Of a stretch of 34,438 nucleotides of DNA, positions 1 through 6,753 are shown piece by piece. Source of the DNA: Tissierella sp. Lineage in GTDB: Bacteria; Bacillota; Clostridia; Tissierellales; Tissierellaceae. The notes under the pieces were generated by a model. It did not search any database, was not told the origin of the DNA, and saw nothing but the letters and a program-made list of their open reading frames with translations. Position numbers and translations under genes: made by a program. The stretch spans positions 1-34,438 of the forward strand of contig JAAYGX010000070.1 in the NCBI GenBank assembly GCA_012735585.1, given 5' to 3'. How positions within the stretch are numbered: position 1 is the stretch's first letter; every line of letters begins with the position of its first letter.

Positions 1-2
1 CT

Positions 3-578
3 AATCAAAGCGCAAATAAAATTGTCACAGCTAGCGAGATGATAAAAAGCATTGCTGAACAAACAAATCTATTAGCATTAAATGCTGCTATTGAGGCTGC
101 TAGAGCTGGAGAAGCTGGAAAAGGCTTTGCAGTAGTTGCTGATGAAATAAGAAAGCTTTCTGAACAATCGTCAGAATCTACTAAGTCAATAAATAATATA
201 GTTAAAGAACTTCAGAAAAATGCTGAACATGCTGTTAAGACTATGGAGAGAATGGAGATTATTGTAAAAGAACAGACTATGCGTGTGGATAATAGTAAAG
301 ATAAGTATCTATTAATTGATAAAGCGATGGAGGATGAAATCAAATCCGTTGTTGAGCTGCATAATGTAGGCAAGGAAATGGAAGAGATGAAAGAAGAAAT
401 ACTAGATATTATGCAAAGCTTAACTGCTATTGCTGAGGAAAACTCTGCTTCTACAGAGCAGGCTTCTGCATCAATGGAGGAACAAACAGCGTCTATGGAG
501 CAAATCGCTGGTTCCAGTGAAAACTTAGCAACATTAGCACAAAATTTACAATCCATAATACAAAGATTTAAAGTTTAA
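3..578 (+). CDS. Methyl-accepting chemotaxis protein, C-terminal signalling part (5' end outside window)
   Basis: The last 191 codons of a chemoreceptor; the reading frame is open to the left edge, so the sensor, membrane and HAMP parts are missing. The conserved hairpin tip of the MCP cytoplasmic coiled coil is plain ([19 protein letters not shown], then [18 protein letters not shown]), followed by heptad-rich helix and a second stretch rich in A, S and E ([14 protein letters not shown]) that carries the candidate Gln/Glu methylation sites. The tip contacts CheA and CheW in the chemoreceptor array. The ligand cannot be guessed. There is no internal stop, and the end IIQRFKV is normal for the family. 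The gene is followed at once by a strong bidirectional terminator. Confidence 0.95.
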   Translation, partial: NQSANKIVTASEMIKSIAEQTNLLALNAAIEAARAGEAGKGFAVVADEIRKLSEQSSESTKSINNIVKELQKNAEHAVKTMERMEIIVKEQTMRVDNSKDKYLLIDKAMEDEIKSVVELHNVGKEMEEMKEEILDIMQSLTAIAEENSASTEQASASMEEQTASMEQIAGSSENLATLAQNLQSIIQRFKV

Positions 579-590
579 ACTAAAACAAAT

Positions 591-646
591 AAACTCAAAG
601 ATCCTTTGGTTGTATTGTCAAAGAATCTTTGAGTTTTGATTTTTAT
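591..646. terminator. Bidirectional rho-independent terminator between convergent genes
   Basis: The arms at 591-608 and 619-636 pair almost fully (AAACTCAAAGAT, one mismatch, then CTTTG) around a 10-base loop. T-rich sequence follows on the plus strand and the arm itself starts with A's that become U's on the minus strand. It can serve both the chemoreceptor gene and the convergent Crp/Fnr gene. Confidence 0.85.
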
Positions 647-1320
647 AATAAGGAGTCTTCTAATTTGGTTATGTTCAATATCTTAACCTTATTTTTATAA
701 AAGTCTATAATCCCTTCTTCTTTCATATTAACTAACTCTCGTGACAATGAAGGTCTTGGAATATTAAGAAGTTCGGCCATTTTTTTTCTACTATAAGGTA
801 GGGTAATACTTGTAGATTTTTGCCTATTGTACTCAAGAAGTAAGATATTAGCAATCTTTTTTCTTAATGAATCATAGGACAAATTTGTCAATCTATTATT
901 TAACATCAATATTCTATTAGATAGAACCCCCATAAAATTGTTGATGATAACTGGATTATTAGCCATCATCTTTACAATATCTTCTCTTTTTATATACATT
1001 ACTTCAGAGTTATCAGAGGATATTATGGTTGCAGGATATACGTGTTTCTCTGAAAATACTAAAGCTTCACCAAAAACGTTTCCAGCTGAAAAGTGATTGA
1101 TAGTTACAACTTTTCCTGATGGAAATGGTTTGTGTATCTCAACATTTCCAGAAAGAATGATACCTAGACTATCGCAGTCATCATTTTCTATAGCAATCAC
1201 TTCATCTTTTTCATAACATTTAACTGTATAGATCAATGAGTTGATAATATTCTCTATTTCCACTTCTTCAAGTTTTCTAAATAAAACACATTGAGACAAA
1301 CTCTTCATGTAACTAATCAT
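643..1320 (-). CDS. Crp/Fnr-family transcriptional regulator
   Basis: A 225-residue protein of normal family length. The N-terminal cyclic-nucleotide-type beta-barrel spans about residues 8-130 (IILSGNVEIHKPFPSGK, FSAGNVFGEALVFSE), then a long dimer helix and a C-terminal winged helix, with the recognition region RKKMAELLNIPRPSLSREL near residues 178-196. It lacks an N-terminal cysteine cluster, so it is not an oxygen-sensing Fnr of the FeS type; the effector is unknown. The start at 1320 is supported by a ribosome binding site AGGAGTGG a few bases upstream. It stands alone, converging on the chemoreceptor gene and diverging from the small gene at 1469, so autoregulation or control of a divergent neighbour is possible but not shown. 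Confidence 0.92.
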   Translation of the reverse strand: MISYMKSLSQCVLFRKLEEVEIENIINSLIYTVKCYEKDEVIAIENDDCDSLGIILSGNVEIHKPFPSGKVVTINHFSAGNVFGEALVFSEKHVYPATIISSDNSEVMYIKREDIVKMMANNPVIINNFMGVLSNRILMLNNRLTNLSYDSLRKKIANILLLEYNRQKSTSITLPYSRKKMAELLNIPRPSLSRELVNMKEEGIIDFYKNKVKILNITKLEDSLL

Positions 1321-1468
1321 TTAATCCACTCCTATCATTTGTTCAATCATTAGAGTATCATATTTCAAGGCTTAAGACAATTTTTAAATAAAATTAAATT
1401 TGGTTTTAAAATATAAGTTTGGGTATGTATATAAAGTATCTCATGTATTTCTGGAAGGAGTTATAAAA

Positions 1469-1753
1469 ATGAATAAGATTCTGTTAATTAACAGATTAAA
1501 TCCTCAGGATTATACTGAAAAAAAGAAGAAGGTTTGTTTCGTTATTGGCGGGATGAACATTCCAAAAGTAGAGGATAGATTAGTAGAAATACTAAGCAAC
1601 ACAGATATATTAAGATTAGACGACATACTTTATAAATACAATGGTGTAGAGTTAAACATCACCACTCAACAGATACCAATAGTTACAAGGCTACTTACTA
1701 AAAACAATATTGATATCTATAGTATTTTTGAAGTATACAATCCTGAAATATAA
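1469..1753 (+). CDS. Small protein of unknown function (94 aa)
   Basis: The start ATG at 1469 is chosen because GGAAGGAG lies 8 bases upstream; the frame is open back to 1400, but nothing supports an earlier start. The protein opens MNKILLINRLNPQDY, has a lysine run (EKKKKV), and ends with a pattern VELNITTQQIPIVTRLLTKN followed by NIDIYSIFEVYNP. That ending resembles, by eye only, the alpha/beta C-terminal accessory region of BcrA-type ABC transporter ATPases, but no Walker motifs or ATPase domain are present. There is no signal peptide or membrane segment. It is a single-gene unit closed by a terminator hairpin just downstream. The function is not recognised. Confidence 0.7.
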   Translation: MNKILLINRLNPQDYTEKKKKVCFVIGGMNIPKVEDRLVEILSNTDILRLDDILYKYNGVELNITTQQIPIVTRLLTKNNIDIYSIFEVYNPEI

Positions 1754-1779
1754 TGCATAATTTAAATAACGAATTTTTC

Positions 1780-1818
1780 AGATGAGCTATAGTATAACTC
1801 ATCTATTTTGTTTTCCTT
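1780..1818 (+). terminator. Likely rho-independent terminator
   Basis: AGATGAG (1780-1786) pairs with CTCATCT (1798-1804) around an 11-base AT-rich loop and is followed by ATTTTGTTTT. It separates the small gene ending at 1753 from the L,D-transpeptidase gene. Confidence 0.65.
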
Positions 1819-1833
1819 TTAAATATTTAGGAA

Positions 1834-1862
1834 GTTTTATTTTACGCTAGTAAGCATATAAA
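1834..1862 (+). promoter_or_regulatory. Possible sigma-E-like promoter of the L,D-transpeptidase gene
   Basis: GTTTTATT (1834-1841) and CATATAAA (1855-1862), 13 bases apart, each match 6 of 8 positions of the Bacillus sigma-E boxes as I recall them. The predicted start would lie almost at the ribosome binding site, leaving a very short leader, so this is tentative. Confidence 0.25.
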
Positions 1863-1884
1863 TATTTAGAAGGGAGTGGTGTAT

Positions 1885-2598
1885 TTGAAATGTAGATCTC
1901 TAGGCAATTATATATTTATTTTAATAGCTATATTATTACTTTTAGGTGTTTGTTTACAAATAAAAAATATGACATCTTTAGACTCTTTAATTACTACTTC
2001 AAAAAGAAATAAACAAAAACTTACGATTTTAGTAGAAGTGGATAAGAAGAAGTTATCCTTAATAGATAGAGAAAATGAAAAAGTTTTAGATACATACACA
2101 ATAGCTTCAGGAAAGCCATCTTCTCCAACGCCATTGGGAAGCTTTCAAATAGTTGAAAAAGCACATTGGGGAGAAGGATTTGGATCAAGATGGATTGGAC
2201 TTAATGTGCCCTGGGGAATATATGGGATACATGGCACAAATCAACCAAGCTCAATTGGAGGTAATGTATCGGCAGGATGTATTAGAATGAGAAATTCAGA
2301 TGTGGAAGATTTATATGATAAAATTTCTTTAAATACATCTGTAGTCATTATGAATGGGGAATTTGGACCATTTGGGCAAGGATTTAGAACTCTAAAACCT
2401 GGGGATAGAGGATCCGATGTACTAGAAGTCCAAAAAAGATTATCGAGAATAGGATACTATAGTTTACCACTTGATGGAATATATGGGGAAGGAATGAAAA
2501 AAGCTCTGATCGATTTCTTGGATAGTAAGGATATACCTTTAACTGATAAAATAAGCCATGATATCTATAAAGAATTGGGAATCATATTAATGGATTAA
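1885..2598 (+). CDS. Membrane-anchored L,D-transpeptidase (YkuD domain) with C-terminal peptidoglycan-binding domain
   Basis: A cell-wall cross-linking enzyme that forms 3-3 peptide bridges or attaches proteins to peptidoglycan. The TTG at 1885 is preferred over GTG at 1876 or 1879 because AGGGAGTGG (1871-1879) then has normal spacing. An N-terminal membrane anchor (about residues 8-24, rich in I and L) is followed by a YkuD catalytic domain with HWGEGFGSRWIGL, YGIHGTNQP and SAGCIRM, which contains the catalytic His, Ser-Gly and nucleophilic Cys. The C-terminus (about 170-225) is a PG_binding_1 repeat: PGDRGSDVLEVQKRL, then YGEGMKKAL. The outside face is therefore the site of action. Its neighbour is a spore protein gene, so a spore-wall role is possible but only inferred. 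Confidence 0.92.
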   Translation: MKCRSLGNYIFILIAILLLLGVCLQIKNMTSLDSLITTSKRNKQKLTILVEVDKKKLSLIDRENEKVLDTYTIASGKPSSPTPLGSFQIVEKAHWGEGFGSRWIGLNVPWGIYGIHGTNQPSSIGGNVSAGCIRMRNSDVEDLYDKISLNTSVVIMNGEFGPFGQGFRTLKPGDRGSDVLEVQKRLSRIGYYSLPLDGIYGEGMKKALIDFLDSKDIPLTDKISHDIYKELGIILMD

Positions 2599-2610
2599 TT
2601 GTGAAATAAT

Positions 2611-2639
2611 AAAAGATAGGTCATTTGACCTATCTTTTT
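2611..2639. terminator. Bidirectional rho-independent terminator
   Basis: The inverted repeat AAAAGATAGGTCA / TGACCTATCTTTT has a very small loop, with T's on the plus side and A's on the other side. It ends both the L,D-transpeptidase gene and the convergent SASP gene. Confidence 0.88.
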
Positions 2640-2648
2640 GTTTGATAA

Positions 2649-2897
2649 TTATAGATTTGTTCCACTAGGTGGTTGTTGGCCTCCAGCCATATTTTGTTGA
2701 GCCATTCTAACTAAGTTTTTAGTCATATATCCACCAACATATCCATTTTGTCTAGATGGAAGGTTACCTTTATCTAATGTATCATAGTTCGCCATACCTA
2801 ATTCATTTGCTATTTCTAATTTCATTTGGTTTAGAGCTTGACGAGCCTCAGGAACCACTATTTTATTACTATTATTGTTGTTATTGTTATTTGACAT
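2649..2897 (-). CDS. Alpha/beta-type small acid-soluble spore protein (SASP)
   Basis: An 82-residue DNA-binding protein that coats and protects DNA in the dormant spore. The start ATG at 2897 follows GGAGA with good spacing; the frame runs up to 2915 but that start has no ribosome binding site. After an asparagine-rich N-terminus (MSNNNNNNNSNK) come both conserved helices: ARQALNQMKLEIANELG, which contains the Glu-Ile-Ala site cut by the germination protease GPR, and NGYVGGYMTKNLVRMAQQ. The tail is GGQQPPSGTNL. A sigma-G-like promoter lies upstream and the shared terminator downstream, so this is a single-gene forespore unit. Family assignment is firm; which numbered SASP it is cannot be said. 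Confidence 0.95.
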   Translation of the reverse strand: MSNNNNNNNSNKIVVPEARQALNQMKLEIANELGMANYDTLDKGNLPSRQNGYVGGYMTKNLVRMAQQNMAGGQQPPSGTNL

Positions 2898-2946
2898 TTT
2901 TGTATCTCCTTTCAAATTTGTTTTTGTTAATAATTTTGTCTAATAG

Positions 2947-2976
2947 TATTATGTGTAAAAGTTTTTTTAATAATCA
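2947..2976 (-). promoter_or_regulatory. Sigma-G-like promoter of the SASP gene
   Basis: Read on the minus strand: TGATTA (2976-2971), a 17-base spacer, then CATAATA (2953-2947). The sigma-G consensus is close to TGAATA-17/18-CATACTA, so 5 of 6 and 6 of 7 positions match. It lies about 50 bases upstream of the SASP start, which fits a forespore-specific gene. Confidence 0.6.
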
Positions 2977-3130
2977 TGTAAAAAAATGAACCACTTACAT
3001 AAGATTGAATTTTATCCATAAAATTGATAAATTGATTTTTTAATTATTAATCGGTTTCGTTAAATTATAGACACCCTTTCTTTATAGTCTGCGTATTATG
3101 TAATGAAAGTAAGTTATAGGAGGGAGATTA

Positions 3131-3319
3131 ATGAATGATAACTATGAAGTTACAAGGAATTGTAATAAAGAGTTAGCCAGATGCTATGTACCAATACAAG
3201 AAATGAATATGGTTTATAATAGAAGAGAAGCGTTAAAAAAAGGTACTCTTTTCCCAGAACTATATAGACCATATACTCCATGTGATAAAAGAGAAGGGAG
3301 AGGAGAATATTATGGATAG
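3131..3319 (+). CDS. cotJA: Spore coat-associated protein CotJA
   Basis: A 62-residue protein, first of a three-gene spore coat operon. The conserved core LARCYVPIQEMNMVYN followed by EALKKGTLFPELYRPYTP is diagnostic of CotJA. AGGAGGGAG directly upstream supports the ATG at 3131. In Bacillus subtilis the cotJ operon is made in the mother cell under sigma E and the products sit in inner coat layers; the same is inferred here, although I could not find a convincing sigma-E promoter in the 200 bases upstream. Its last codons overlap the start of cotJB by 8 bases, implying coupled translation. Confidence 0.93.
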   Translation: MNDNYEVTRNCNKELARCYVPIQEMNMVYNRREALKKGTLFPELYRPYTPCDKREGRGEYYG

Positions 3320-3581
3320 AGCTCAAATGGATTTGTTAGTTGAAATAATGGAGGAGAATTTTGTTTTATTAGAGACTGCTCTTTATCTAGATAATCATCC
3401 AAACGATGAAACTGCGTTGAGGCTTCATAATAACACCTCTCAAAGATATCATCAATTGTTAGAAATGTATGAGTCAAGGTATAGTCCTCTAAGAAATACT
3501 AGTATGAGTAGATATCCTTGGGGTTATATTGAAGAACCTTGGCCATGGGATATAAACTTTACTAATTTTAAGGAGGGGTAA
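3312..3581 (+). CDS. cotJB: Spore coat protein CotJB
   Basis: An 89-residue protein. The ATG at 3312 is chosen: GGGAGAGGAGAA sits just before it and the product begins MDRAQMDLLVEIMEENF as in the family. The frame continues upstream to 3282 but that start lies inside cotJA with no better signal. The C-terminus is rich in aromatic and proline residues (YPWGYIEEPWPWDINF), typical of CotJB. It is needed together with CotJA and CotJC for a normal coat layer in Bacillus; its biochemistry is unknown. The stop codon is one base from the cotJC start. Confidence 0.93.
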   Translation: MDRAQMDLLVEIMEENFVLLETALYLDNHPNDETALRLHNNTSQRYHQLLEMYESRYSPLRNTSMSRYPWGYIEEPWPWDINFTNFKEG

Positions 3582-3582
3582 T

Positions 3583-4155
3583 ATGTGGATTTATGAAAAA
3601 AGATTACAGTATCCAATAAGGGTAGACACTACTAATCCAACATTAGCAGCAATGATAATAGAACAATTTGGGGGAGCTGATGGTGAACTATCAGCAGGTA
3701 TAAGATATTTAAGTCAAAGATGGACAATGCCAACAGGAAAATCTAAAGCTCTTTTGACGGATATAGGCACAGAAGAATTAGCCCACTGGGAAATGATTGG
3801 TACCTTAGTTTATAAATTAACCAAAGATGCAACAATAGACCAAATTAAAGGGACACCTTTTGAAGCACATTATGTAAATCATGGAAAAGGATTGTACCTT
3901 CATAGTGCAGGTGGAGCACCATGGATTGCTGCTTACTATAATACTAAGGGAGACCCAGTAGCAGATTTACATGAAGATATGGCTGCGGAAGAAAAAGCTA
4001 GGGCAACCTATGAATGGTTGATAAATATAAGTGATGACCCTGGGGTTACAGACACTTTAAGATTTTTAAGACAAAGAGAAATTGTCCATTTCCAAAGATT
4101 TGGTGAAGCTTTAAGGGATGTACAAGAACATAATCTATGTAAAAAATATTATTAA
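3583..4155 (+). CDS. cotJC: Spore coat CotJC, manganese-catalase family
   Basis: A 190-residue ferritin-like four-helix protein of the dimanganese catalase family. AAGGAGGGG precedes the ATG at 3583. Metal-ligand type motifs are visible in order: EQFGGADGELSAG (about 23-35), TEELAHWEMIG (about 66-76), AAEEKARATYEW (about 136-147) and REIVHFQRFGEAL (about 167-179), so catalytic peroxide removal is plausible. In sporulating bacteria it is a coat component. It completes the cotJABC operon and is followed by a terminator. Confidence 0.94.
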   Translation: MWIYEKRLQYPIRVDTTNPTLAAMIIEQFGGADGELSAGIRYLSQRWTMPTGKSKALLTDIGTEELAHWEMIGTLVYKLTKDATIDQIKGTPFEAHYVNHGKGLYLHSAGGAPWIAAYYNTKGDPVADLHEDMAAEEKARATYEWLINISDDPGVTDTLRFLRQREIVHFQRFGEALRDVQEHNLCKKYY

Positions 4156-4158
4156 AGA

Positions 4159-4186
4159 CAGCTCCCGATTGGGAGCTTTAATATTT
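4159..4186 (+). terminator. Rho-independent terminator of the cotJ operon
   Basis: AGCTCCC (4160-4166), GATT loop, GGGAGCT (4171-4177), then TTAATATTTT. A perfect 7-base-pair GC-containing stem with a somewhat broken T run. Confidence 0.75.
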
Positions 4187-4299
4187 TCAAGAAAGCCTTA
4201 ATTTATTCAAGTAAATGAAAGATGATAATTAAAAAGAATTATATAAGTAATAACTGAACATCATATGTATATTGGATGACTATGAAAGAGAGTGAGATC

Positions 4300-4455
4300 A
4301 TTGAATATACCACTAATAATAATGACAGTTATTTCGACTATTCTCAATGTAATATTTGGAGTTATAACTAAAATTATATTAAATCAAATAAAAAATAATT
4401 ATAGAATACTAAAAAATGTATCAAAATAATTGAATAGATCCCATTGAATATACCA
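4300..4455 (+). repeat. 13-base direct repeat, two copies
   Basis: ATTGAATATACCA occurs at 4300-4312 and again at 4443-4455, both followed by one base and then TA. The first copy is the start of the possible peptide gene; the second also opens a short TTG frame of 20 codons but without a ribosome binding site. It may be a local duplication. Confidence 0.5.
4301..4429 (+). CDS. Possible small membrane peptide (42 aa)
   Basis: A TTG start at 4301 stands a few bases after GAGAGTGAG, a usable ribosome binding site. The peptide starts MNIPLIIMTVISTILNVIFG, continues VITKIILNQIKNNYRI and ends KNVSK: one hydrophobic helix followed by a lysine-rich, positively charged tail. This shape is shared by small membrane regulators, holin-like and type I toxin-like peptides, but no family is recognised. 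No antisense RNA signals were seen. Given the AT-rich context it could be a chance frame. Confidence 0.35.
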   Translation: MNIPLIIMTVISTILNVIFGVITKIILNQIKNNYRILKNVSK

Positions 4456-4488
4456 GTAGATGCAGAACCTCCATCTTTGGAGGCTTAT

Positions 4489-4517
4489 TTGAGTTTAGTG
4501 ATTTAATATAGTATAAT
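4489..4517 (+). promoter_or_regulatory. Sigma-A-type promoter of the permease pair
   Basis: TTGAGT (4489-4494), 17-base spacer, TATAAT (4512-4517). The -10 is perfect and the -35 matches 4 of 6. The predicted start leaves a short leader before AAGGAGTG and the TTG start at 4554. A weak hairpin (4468-4483) just upstream may insulate it from earlier transcription. Confidence 0.65.
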
Positions 4518-4553
4518 AAAATCTTACATTAAGATTAAGGAGTGAATAAACTA

Positions 4554-5105
4554 TTGAAAGAATTATTTGAAATATTTATGATTTTTTTTAGAATAGGTGG
4601 CTTCACTTTTGGCGGTGGGTATGCTATGCTTCCTGCTATACAAAAAGAGTTTGTAGAACAAAGAAATTGGGCTACTGGTGAAGAAATATTAGATTATTAT
4701 GCTATTGGTCAGTGTACTCCTGGAATTATTGCTGTTAACACAGCTACATTTATTGGATACAAAAGGAAAGGTATAGCAGGTGGAATAGTAGCAACATTAG
4801 GTATGGTAGCTCCGTCTTTGTTGATAATAACCACCATAGCAACATTTTTCCAACATTTTCAAGATATAAAGATTGTGCAACATGCTTTTGGAGGAATAAG
4901 AGTAGTTGTGGCAGCATTAATAGTAAGTACTGTAATAAATATGGCCTCAAAATCTATTAAGAATTGGATGAGCATTATTTTATTTGTTTTAGCATTTTTT
5001 GCAGTTGCAATATTAAGGACTTCTCCAATTATAGTGATAGTTATATCAGCTATCACTGGAATCATAGTTTGTAGAAATAAGGATTTTGAGGAGAATGACC
5101 TATGA
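4554..5105 (+). CDS. Chromate transporter (CHR) family protein, first half-size subunit
   Basis: A 183-residue integral membrane protein. The TTG at 4554 is preferred over GTG at 4542, because that GTG overlaps the ribosome binding site AAGGAGTG. The product begins MKELFEIFMIFFRIGGFTFGGG, and the motifs FGGGYAMLPAIQ, IGQCTPGIIAVNTATFIGY and the glycine-rich GIAGGIVATLGMVAPSL are signatures of one CHR domain. The family includes ChrA chromate exporters, but many short two-gene members have unknown substrates, so chromate should not be assumed. The stop overlaps the next start by 4 bases (ATGA), as expected for paired half-size subunits that assemble together. Confidence 0.9.
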   Translation: MKELFEIFMIFFRIGGFTFGGGYAMLPAIQKEFVEQRNWATGEEILDYYAIGQCTPGIIAVNTATFIGYKRKGIAGGIVATLGMVAPSLLIITTIATFFQHFQDIKIVQHAFGGIRVVVAALIVSTVINMASKSIKNWMSIILFVLAFFAVAILRTSPIIVIVISAITGIIVCRNKDFEENDL

Positions 5106-5668
5106 TGATATATCTTAAATTATTCGCCGTATTTTTTAGAATAGGATTATTTTCTGTTGGTGGGGGACTAGCCACATTACCTTTTTTACAGGAAATTGTA
5201 CATAAATATGGATGGATTACATCTGAAGAACTGTATAATATGATAGCAATTTCTGAATCAACTCCAGGACCTATTGGTATAAATACTGCTACCTTTGTAG
5301 GATACAATACAGCAGGGGTATTAGGTGGAATAGTAGCAACATTAGGTGAAGTTACACCATCAGTTATTATTATTGTTATTATAGCTCATTATTTTGCAAA
5401 GTTTAGTGAAGAGAAAATAGTTAAATCTAGTTTTTATGGGATTAGGCCAGCAGTTGCGGGATTAATAGGGGCTGCAGGATTTGAAGTAACAAAGATTGCA
5501 TTGTTTACTTTTGATAAATTTAATATAACAAATAATATTAAGGACTTATTTGATTTGAAAGGAATTTTATTATTTGCATTGATATTTTATCTAATAAGAA
5601 AATTCAACAAACATCCAATATCATATATACTATTGGCTGCAGCCATCGGTATAGTATTTAAGTTTTAA
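5102..5668 (+). CDS. Chromate transporter (CHR) family protein, second half-size subunit
   Basis: A 188-residue membrane protein homologous to its upstream neighbour: FFRIGLFSVGGGLATLPFLQ, ISESTPGPIGINTATFVGY and GVLGGIVATLGEVTPS align with the matching motifs of the first subunit. The pair therefore looks like an old duplication, or a split version of the two-domain ChrA. It has several hydrophobic helices and an internal loop near residues 135-155 (DKFNITNNIKDLFDLKG) not present in the first subunit. Translation is probably coupled by the ATGA overlap. The substrate is unknown. Confidence 0.9.
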   Translation: MMIYLKLFAVFFRIGLFSVGGGLATLPFLQEIVHKYGWITSEELYNMIAISESTPGPIGINTATFVGYNTAGVLGGIVATLGEVTPSVIIIVIIAHYFAKFSEEKIVKSSFYGIRPAVAGLIGAAGFEVTKIALFTFDKFNITNNIKDLFDLKGILLFALIFYLIRKFNKHPISYILLAAAIGIVFKF

Positions 5669-5672
5669 TTAG

Positions 5673-5701
5673 TTGATTAAACATTGATGTTTTGGTAATA
5701 T
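5673..5701 (+). promoter_or_regulatory. Possible promoter of the rubrerythrin gene
   Basis: TTGATT (5673-5678), 17 bases, TAATAT (5696-5701): 4 of 6 in each box. The region holds other near matches, so the exact promoter is uncertain. Confidence 0.3.
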
Positions 5702-5767
5702 ATAAGTATGGGTAATAATGGTACAGGTGACTTTTAAAGTCCAAACTAAAACAGAGGAGGAATTTAA

Positions 5768-6313
5768 ATGAACGCAATGACACAAGATAACCTAAGGTCA
5801 GCATTTGGCGGAGAAAGTATGGCTCATATGAGATACAGAATTTGGGGTGAGAAAGCAAATAAAGAGGGATTCCCTACAGTTGCTAGATTATTCTTAGCTA
5901 CTTCAGACGCTGAAGAAGTACATGCTACACTACACTTTAATGCTATGAAAGACATTAAAGGTGACTATGCGGTAACATCTATGGCAGGATTTGGCCTAAC
6001 TAGTACTTCTGAAAATCTTCAAGGTGCTATAGATGGAGAAGTTTTTGAATATACTCAAATGTACCCTGCTTACATAGCAGTAGCAGAAATGCAAGAAGAG
6101 AAAGCTGCAGTTAGAGCAATGAAATATGCTATTGAGGCTGAAAAAGTTCATGCTGAATTATTTGGAATAGCTAAAGAAGCAGTAGATAAAGGAAATGACT
6201 TAGAAGCTAAAGATATTTTATTATGTCCAATTTGTGGATATATTTCCCTAACAGGAGAAGAGGACAATTGTCCATTATGTAATGCTAAAAAAGAATTATT
6301 CATAGCTTATTAA
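5768..6313 (+). CDS. Rubrerythrin
   Basis: A 181-residue non-haem iron peroxidase of anaerobes that reduces hydrogen peroxide using electrons from NAD(P)H through rubredoxin. GAGGAGG precedes the ATG. The ferritin-like diiron domain carries FGGESMAHMRYR, ATSDAEEVHATLHF, VAEMQEEKAA and EAEKVHAELF, giving the expected set of Glu and His ligands. The C-terminal rubredoxin-like domain has CPICGY and CPLCNAKKELF, the four iron-binding cysteines. All ligands look intact. It is a single-gene unit with its own terminator; a separate rubredoxin gene lies at 29838-29996 and could be the electron donor. Confidence 0.95.
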   Translation: MNAMTQDNLRSAFGGESMAHMRYRIWGEKANKEGFPTVARLFLATSDAEEVHATLHFNAMKDIKGDYAVTSMAGFGLTSTSENLQGAIDGEVFEYTQMYPAYIAVAEMQEEKAAVRAMKYAIEAEKVHAELFGIAKEAVDKGNDLEAKDILLCPICGYISLTGEEDNCPLCNAKKELFIAY

Positions 6314-6341
6314 AAAAGACACCAGATGGTGTCTTTTTTTT
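6312..6341 (+). terminator. Rho-independent terminator after rubrerythrin
   Basis: AAAAAGACACC and GGTGTCTTTTT form an 11-base-pair stem around a short AGAT loop, followed by a run of T's. Confidence 0.92.
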
Positions 6342-6389
6342 AGGAAAACATTTTTATTTAAATATTAATAGAATAATTGGAGGTTAAAT

Positions 6390-6653
6390 ATGTATATTGA
6401 AAAAGTAACTTTACAACTTGAGACGGGACTACATGCAAGACCAGCATCAGCATTAGCTCAAGAGGCTTCAAGGTATTCCTCTGAAATCAGATTAGTAAAA
6501 GATGGAGAGGAATTTAATGCCAAATGTATTATGGGACTATTAAGCTTGGGCGCTGCAAAGGGAGATATCTTCATAATAAAGGCAGAAGGTGAAGATGCTA
6601 AAGAAGCAGTAGAAGGTATCAAATACATAATTTCAAAGAAAGCCTTAAATTAA
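6390..6653 (+). CDS. HPr-like phosphocarrier protein, Ser46 replaced by Cys
   Basis: An 87-residue protein with the HPr fold signature ETGLHARPASAL, where His15 is the residue phosphorylated by PTS Enzyme I. The regulatory region reads NAKCIMGLLSLGAAKG; aligned without gaps to Bacillus HPr (NLKSIMGVMSLGIAKG), position 46, the serine phosphorylated by HPr kinase, is Cys here (codon TGT at 6525-6527). PTS transfer through His15 is possible, but HPrK-type control at residue 46 is not. This is the reverse of Crh, which keeps Ser46 and loses His15. GGAGG lies before the ATG. No other PTS gene is in the window. It may be a second HPr paralogue. Confidence 0.92.
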   Translation: MYIEKVTLQLETGLHARPASALAQEASRYSSEIRLVKDGEEFNAKCIMGLLSLGAAKGDIFIIKAEGEDAKEAVEGIKYIISKKALN

Positions 6654-6753
6654 TATAAATAAGAACAATAAATTCTATTTAAATAAAATATATATTGGTT
6701 AAAATTTAGCTTAATAGGAATAATAAAGATAGATTAAATTAGGAGGTTTTAAT

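Larger units (their letters stand above)
4187..4553. other. Largely non-coding stretch between cotJC and the permease pair
   Basis: About 370 bases of very AT-rich DNA. It holds a possible 42-codon membrane peptide gene at 4301, a 13-base direct repeat, a small CCTCC/GGAGG hairpin at 4468-4483 and the permease promoter at 4489-4517. I see no tRNA, no recognised riboswitch and no mobile-element ends. The left 110 bases hold nothing I can name. Confidence 0.6.

Noticed and set aside
2756-2989. Plus-strand frame opposite the SASP gene, Tyr/Leu-rich
   Set aside because: Its odd composition comes from the Asn-rich SASP start read backwards.
4468-4483. CCTCC/GGAGG hairpin as a terminator or riboswitch
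   Set aside because: Only five base pairs and a broken T tract; kept as part of the spacer description.
4554-5668. Calling the permease pair a true chromate exporter
   Set aside because: The CHR family is clear, but substrate specificity of half-size pairs cannot be read from sequence.
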